The notes beneath the pieces were generated by a model. That model did no database searches. It was not told where the DNA came from and saw nothing but the letters and a program-made list of their open reading frames with translations. Below are positions 3,856 to 6,390 of a stretch of DNA of 6,390 nt, in pieces. The position numbers were made by a program, and so were the translations under genes. The stretch is from Endomicrobiia bacterium (GTDB taxonomy: Bacteria; Elusimicrobiota; Endomicrobiia; Endomicrobiales; Endomicrobiaceae). The DNA lies in NCBI GenBank assembly GCA_009782015.1, contig WQUP01000065.1, forward strand, positions 1 to 6,390. The letters run 5' to 3'. Position 1 is the stretch's first letter, and each line of letters begins with the position of its first letter.

Positions 3856-6390
3856 TCATCTGCTTCTTTCGTAAAAATCATTATACGTTGTGGCAAACTT
3901 GTAGTTGACGCCTATATTGCCGTAATAGCCTGTCTGCGTGCCGGAGAACGCGCCGCTGACGTTTGCGTACGCGCTGAAACTTTTGGATATGTCGTAGAGA
4001 ACTCCGGCGCCGAGCACAAAATTGACGATATCGTTCTCTATGCCGACTACGTCAAGGGAGTTGCCCGTATTTTCGTACTGCGCCGTAAATTCGCCTGTTC
4101 TTCCGGCAACAAGCAAATCCATTTTTATTTCCCCGTACCATTTCAACCTCATCTGCGTGCCGTTGTTTACCTGAAAGCCGAGATTTAAGTCGGCGCGGCT
4201 GTAGGAGTCCGAATTGACCGCCAGATTTGCCGCGCTCTGCTTGCCTTCGGCGTTTAAACCGGATTCGGAAAACGCGTTTGTCATGACATAAGCTCCGGAA
4301 ACACTTGCAAAAGGACGCATATAAAGATCTTCTCTCAAGAAACGCTCATAGTCAAGTTCTGCGGAAACGTTCATGCTGTACCCGTCGTACTCCGCGGCGG
4401 TCTTTCTGCCGAGATAGCGTATGCTTCTTGAGGCAGAGTAGTTTTGGCGGCCGCCCATAAGCAAAAATCTGGCTTCAAAATTATTGTCGAAAAAATATGA
4501 TCCGTATCCGCCCAAGCTGTAACCTTCTATGTCCACAGTGTCTCTGTTCTGGCTGGCGCTCGTCTTTGCGTATCCGGCGGTTATGCCAAAAATCTGTTTG
4601 TCGTACTTGAGAGTGTCAAAACCCGCCTGAAAGCCCGAGTTTGAAGATTTAAAATCGCCCGGAGAATTTTTGTCGCCTTTGTAAGTGTTGTTCGCCGTAA
4701 ATCCCTGTACCCAAAGATCTCTCTTTATGTCGTTTTGGTCTGCAAGAAAGTAGCTTCTTTTAAGCCTTGAAAGCACATTGTCTTTGACGATATTGAGCCC
4801 CGGAAGCGTAAGGGCGTTGGCATATATGTGACCCGAAAGGTCGTTGAGAGCTTCTTTTTTTGCGTTCTCGGACGGCTCCCTGTCTAAGCCGTCTATTATC
4901 GTAAAAAGGTCGCCGGTTGCCGTGCCGTAATCCCTGTCCAAAGCCAATGCGCTTTGCATCTGGTTGCCTGTCAGCCCGACTATGGCGCTGAGCTGGTTTA
5001 TATGCACATTGATATACGCCTTTGACCAGCTTGCTGAATTTCCGCTGTCGTAAGTTATGCTCGAATTTACTCTGGTCATCGTTCGTCCTTCGACATTGGT
5101 ATTGTCGATTGTCATCTGCCCGCTGCCCTGATTTGCTCCCGCGGTTACTATGGTATAAGTTTTTGTGCTCGCATCGGTGCCGGACAAACCTACTTTTATC
5201 ACGGAACCGGCCATCTTTGCAGTTTTTGTTTCGATAACGTCCGACGCGCCCGAATTTGAATTTATGTCGTAATATATCTTTCCCGAACAAGTGAATGTGT
5301 CTATTAATACTTTGTCGCTGTTATTGCCGTTTCTCATATCGAAAAAAGTGCCGGCGGAAAAGACCGCGGCAGTGGAATGAAACACCGCCGCCGCGCCGGT
5401 CTGCACCATGCCCGCTTTAAAATTGAAATTGTAGAAATATGAACCGCCGTTTAGTATCAGTTTGCCGTTTCCGTCTTTTAAAACCGTCGTGCTTGAGCCT
5501 TTGTAACTTATGCCGCTTCCAAGCGTTATGGATCTGCATGTGACTGTGTCGCCGGCAACACCCGAAGAGTAAAATACAAGGTTGGCGTCGCCCGTCAGGA
5601 ATATATCGTTGCCGACCGAGCCGCCGCTTGAGGTGTTATTTTCAAAAATCAAATCCCGCGTAAGCGCCGACATCGAAGAAATTCTGTGATTGCCGTCGCC
5701 GTTTATATAAATCGCGCCGCCGTCGCCGCCAATCGCTTTATTACCGGAAAACTCTCCGCCGTCTCTTATCATAACGCCGTTAGAGTAAAATACGCCGCCG
5801 TTTTTCGCGCTATTTCCTACCGCCTGAACATAAGAGTTGACCGTGATAACGCCGCTTGAAGAATAAAACGCGCCGCCGTCGCCGCCTGTGCCTGCCGTCA
5901 AAATGCATGAATTGGAAGATATGCTCAACAGCGCGTTATTATTTGTAAAACTTATATTGCCGAAAGCCCATATCGCGCCGCCGGACTTGTTGGTAACATA
6001 ATTGCCCGACATATTAGCCGAACCCGCAAAAGTTACAGAACCCGATGAAGAGTATATCGCGCCGCCGTTATCCACAGCTACATTTTTTGAAAGCTGTATT
6101 ACCGCCGAAGCTGACGAAAACGATACGTTTCCGCCGGCCCAAATAGCGCCGCCGTTATGAAAAACCGTGGTACTGGCGGATGTGGTGAGGGTATTTCTGT
6201 CAAATACGGCGCCGCCGGCAAAAGAAACATTGCCCAATGCATAAAACGCGCCGCCGTTGCCGTACGCGGTATTTGACGATGCGGTAACCGCCGCGCCGGC
6301 GCCCGTAAACGAAATATCCGTTGCCGCGTATATCGCGCCGCCGTTGCCGTTTATCGACGAAGTGCCGTGAGCTTCGTTGCCGTCGATATA
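3856..6390 (-). CDS. Pmp-like autotransporter (type V secretion), 5' partial
   Basis: The frame stays open to the right edge; 844 residues are visible and the true start and signal peptide lie outside the window. Reading N to C: a passenger with at least nine G-G-[AV]-[IVF] repeats plus occasional FxxN (F-S-G-N, F-E-N-N) covers about 6390-5700. This pattern is known from chlamydial polymorphic membrane proteins and builds a beta-helix. A Ser/Thr/Gly-rich stalk follows (about 5700-4970), with GKLILNGGSY-type autotransporter-associated sequence. Next is a helical linker (about 4950-4717) with ALNDLSGHIYANAL, the usual segment threading the pore. Last is an autotransporter barrel of about 286 residues (4716-3859) starting W-V-Q-G-F. 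The last barrel strand ends G-V-N-Y-K-F, the normal C-terminus, but 12 more residues (ATTYNDFYERSR) follow. The protein should display its passenger at the cell surface, probably in adhesion; the target is unknown. The gene converges on the pyrophosphatase gene. Confidence 0.9.
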   Translation of the reverse strand, partial: YIDGNEAHGTSSINGNGGAIYAATDISFTGAGAAVTASSNTAYGNGGAFYALGNVSFAGGAVFDRNTLTTSASTTVFHNGGAIWAGGNVSFSSASAVIQLSKNVAVDNGGAIYSSSGSVTFAGSANMSGNYVTNKSGGAIWAFGNISFTNNNALLSISSNSCILTAGTGGDGGAFYSSSGVITVNSYVQAVGNSAKNGGVFYSNGVMIRDGGEFSGNKAIGGDGGAIYINGDGNHRISSMSALTRDLIFENNTSSGGSVGNDIFLTGDANLVFYSSGVAGDTVTCRSITLGSGISYKGSSTTVLKDGNGKLILNGGSYFYNFNFKAGMVQTGAAAVFHSTAAVFSAGTFFDMRNGNNSDKVLIDTFTCSGKIYYDINSNSGASDVIETKTAKMAGSVIKVGLSGTDASTKTYTIVTAGANQGSGQMTIDNTNVEGRTMTRVNSSITYDSGNSASWSKAYINVHINQLSAIVGLTGNQMQSALALDRDYGTATGDLFTIIDGLDREPSENAKKEALNDLSGHIYANALTLPGLNIVKDNVLSRLKRSYFLADQNDIKRDLWVQGFTANNTYKGDKNSPGDFKSSNSGFQAGFDTLKYDKQIFGITAGYAKTSASQNRDTVDIEGYSLGGYGSYFFDNNFEARFLLMGGRQNYSASRSIRYLGRKTAAEYDGYSMNVSAELDYERFLREDLYMRPFASVSGAYVMTNAFSESGLNAEGKQSAANLAVNSDSYSRADLNLGFQVNNGTQMRLKWYGEIKMDLLVAGRTGEFTAQYENTGNSLDVVGIENDIVNFVLGAGVLYDISKSFSAYANVSGAFSGTQTGYYGNIGVNYKFATTYNDFYERSR
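5704..6390 (-). repeat. Pmp-type GGAI repeat region, visible also at DNA level
   Basis: Nine GG[AV][IVF][YFW]-type motifs occur in about 230 residues, roughly every 25 residues. The plus strand shows the recurring core GCGCCGCCG or GCCGCCG near 5713, 5794, 5869, 5976, 6059, 6147, 6210, 6249 and 6335. One 18-base stretch is identical at 6052-6069 and 6328-6345. The repeats have otherwise diverged, so the array looks old and selected at protein level, with some scope for recombination between copies. The array probably continues past the right edge. Confidence 0.8.

Noticed and set aside
6235..6237. TTG as the start of the autotransporter
   Set aside because: The frame stays open to the window edge with further GGAIYA and GGAFYA repeats upstream of it, so this codon is an internal Leu and the gene is 5' partial.

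Overview
The window looks like a stretch of chromosome from a Gram-negative bacterium. The right-hand gene encodes a type V secretion autotransporter with a C-terminal outer-membrane beta-barrel, which requires an outer membrane. Pmp-like passenger repeats, a divergent membrane pyrophosphatase and repeat-rich intergenic regions would fit Elusimicrobiota/Endomicrobia or a PVC-type lineage. That placement is an impression, and no marker gene here settles it.

Layout from left to right. (1) Positions 1-20 on the minus strand hold the first codons of a gene that runs off the left edge, preceded by a strong ribosome binding site. (2) Positions 38-181 hold an inverted repeat, element I, built of heptamer arrays around small hairpins. 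(3) Positions 175-864, minus strand, encode a small polytopic membrane protein with an HELSH zinc motif, a candidate M50-type intramembrane metalloprotease. Its stop codon lies inside the outermost heptamer of element I. (4) Positions 925-1083 hold a second inverted repeat of the same design, element II, with a perfect 19-bp hairpin in its core. Each end carries an outward-facing -35 box. One belongs to a promoter for the protease gene (leftward) and the other to a perfect-consensus promoter for the pump gene (rightward). (5) Positions 1286-3697, plus strand, encode an 803-residue ion-pumping membrane pyrophosphatase, preceded by a leader of about 170 nt with several hairpins. (6) Positions 3699-3852 hold a third heptamer-armed inverted repeat, element III, with a different heptamer. 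It surrounds a strong GC-rich hairpin that probably terminates both converging genes. (7) Positions 3856-6390, minus strand, encode the C-terminal 844 residues of a Pmp-like autotransporter whose start lies beyond the right edge.

The pump hydrolyses cytoplasmic pyrophosphate to energise the inner membrane. It keeps the metal- and pyrophosphate-binding motifs but has a one-residue deletion in the signature loop, a 19-residue insertion between two active-site segments, and a Lys at the site that decides K+ dependence. This fits the divergent, K+-independent H+-PPase group better than the classical ones. The membrane protease is transcribed divergently from the same spacer, so the two may be co-controlled, but nothing in the sequence shows a functional link.

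The most unusual signal is the shared architecture of all three complete intergenic regions: inverted arrays of 7-nt units around nested palindromes. These sit at gene ends and, in one case, supply promoter parts.
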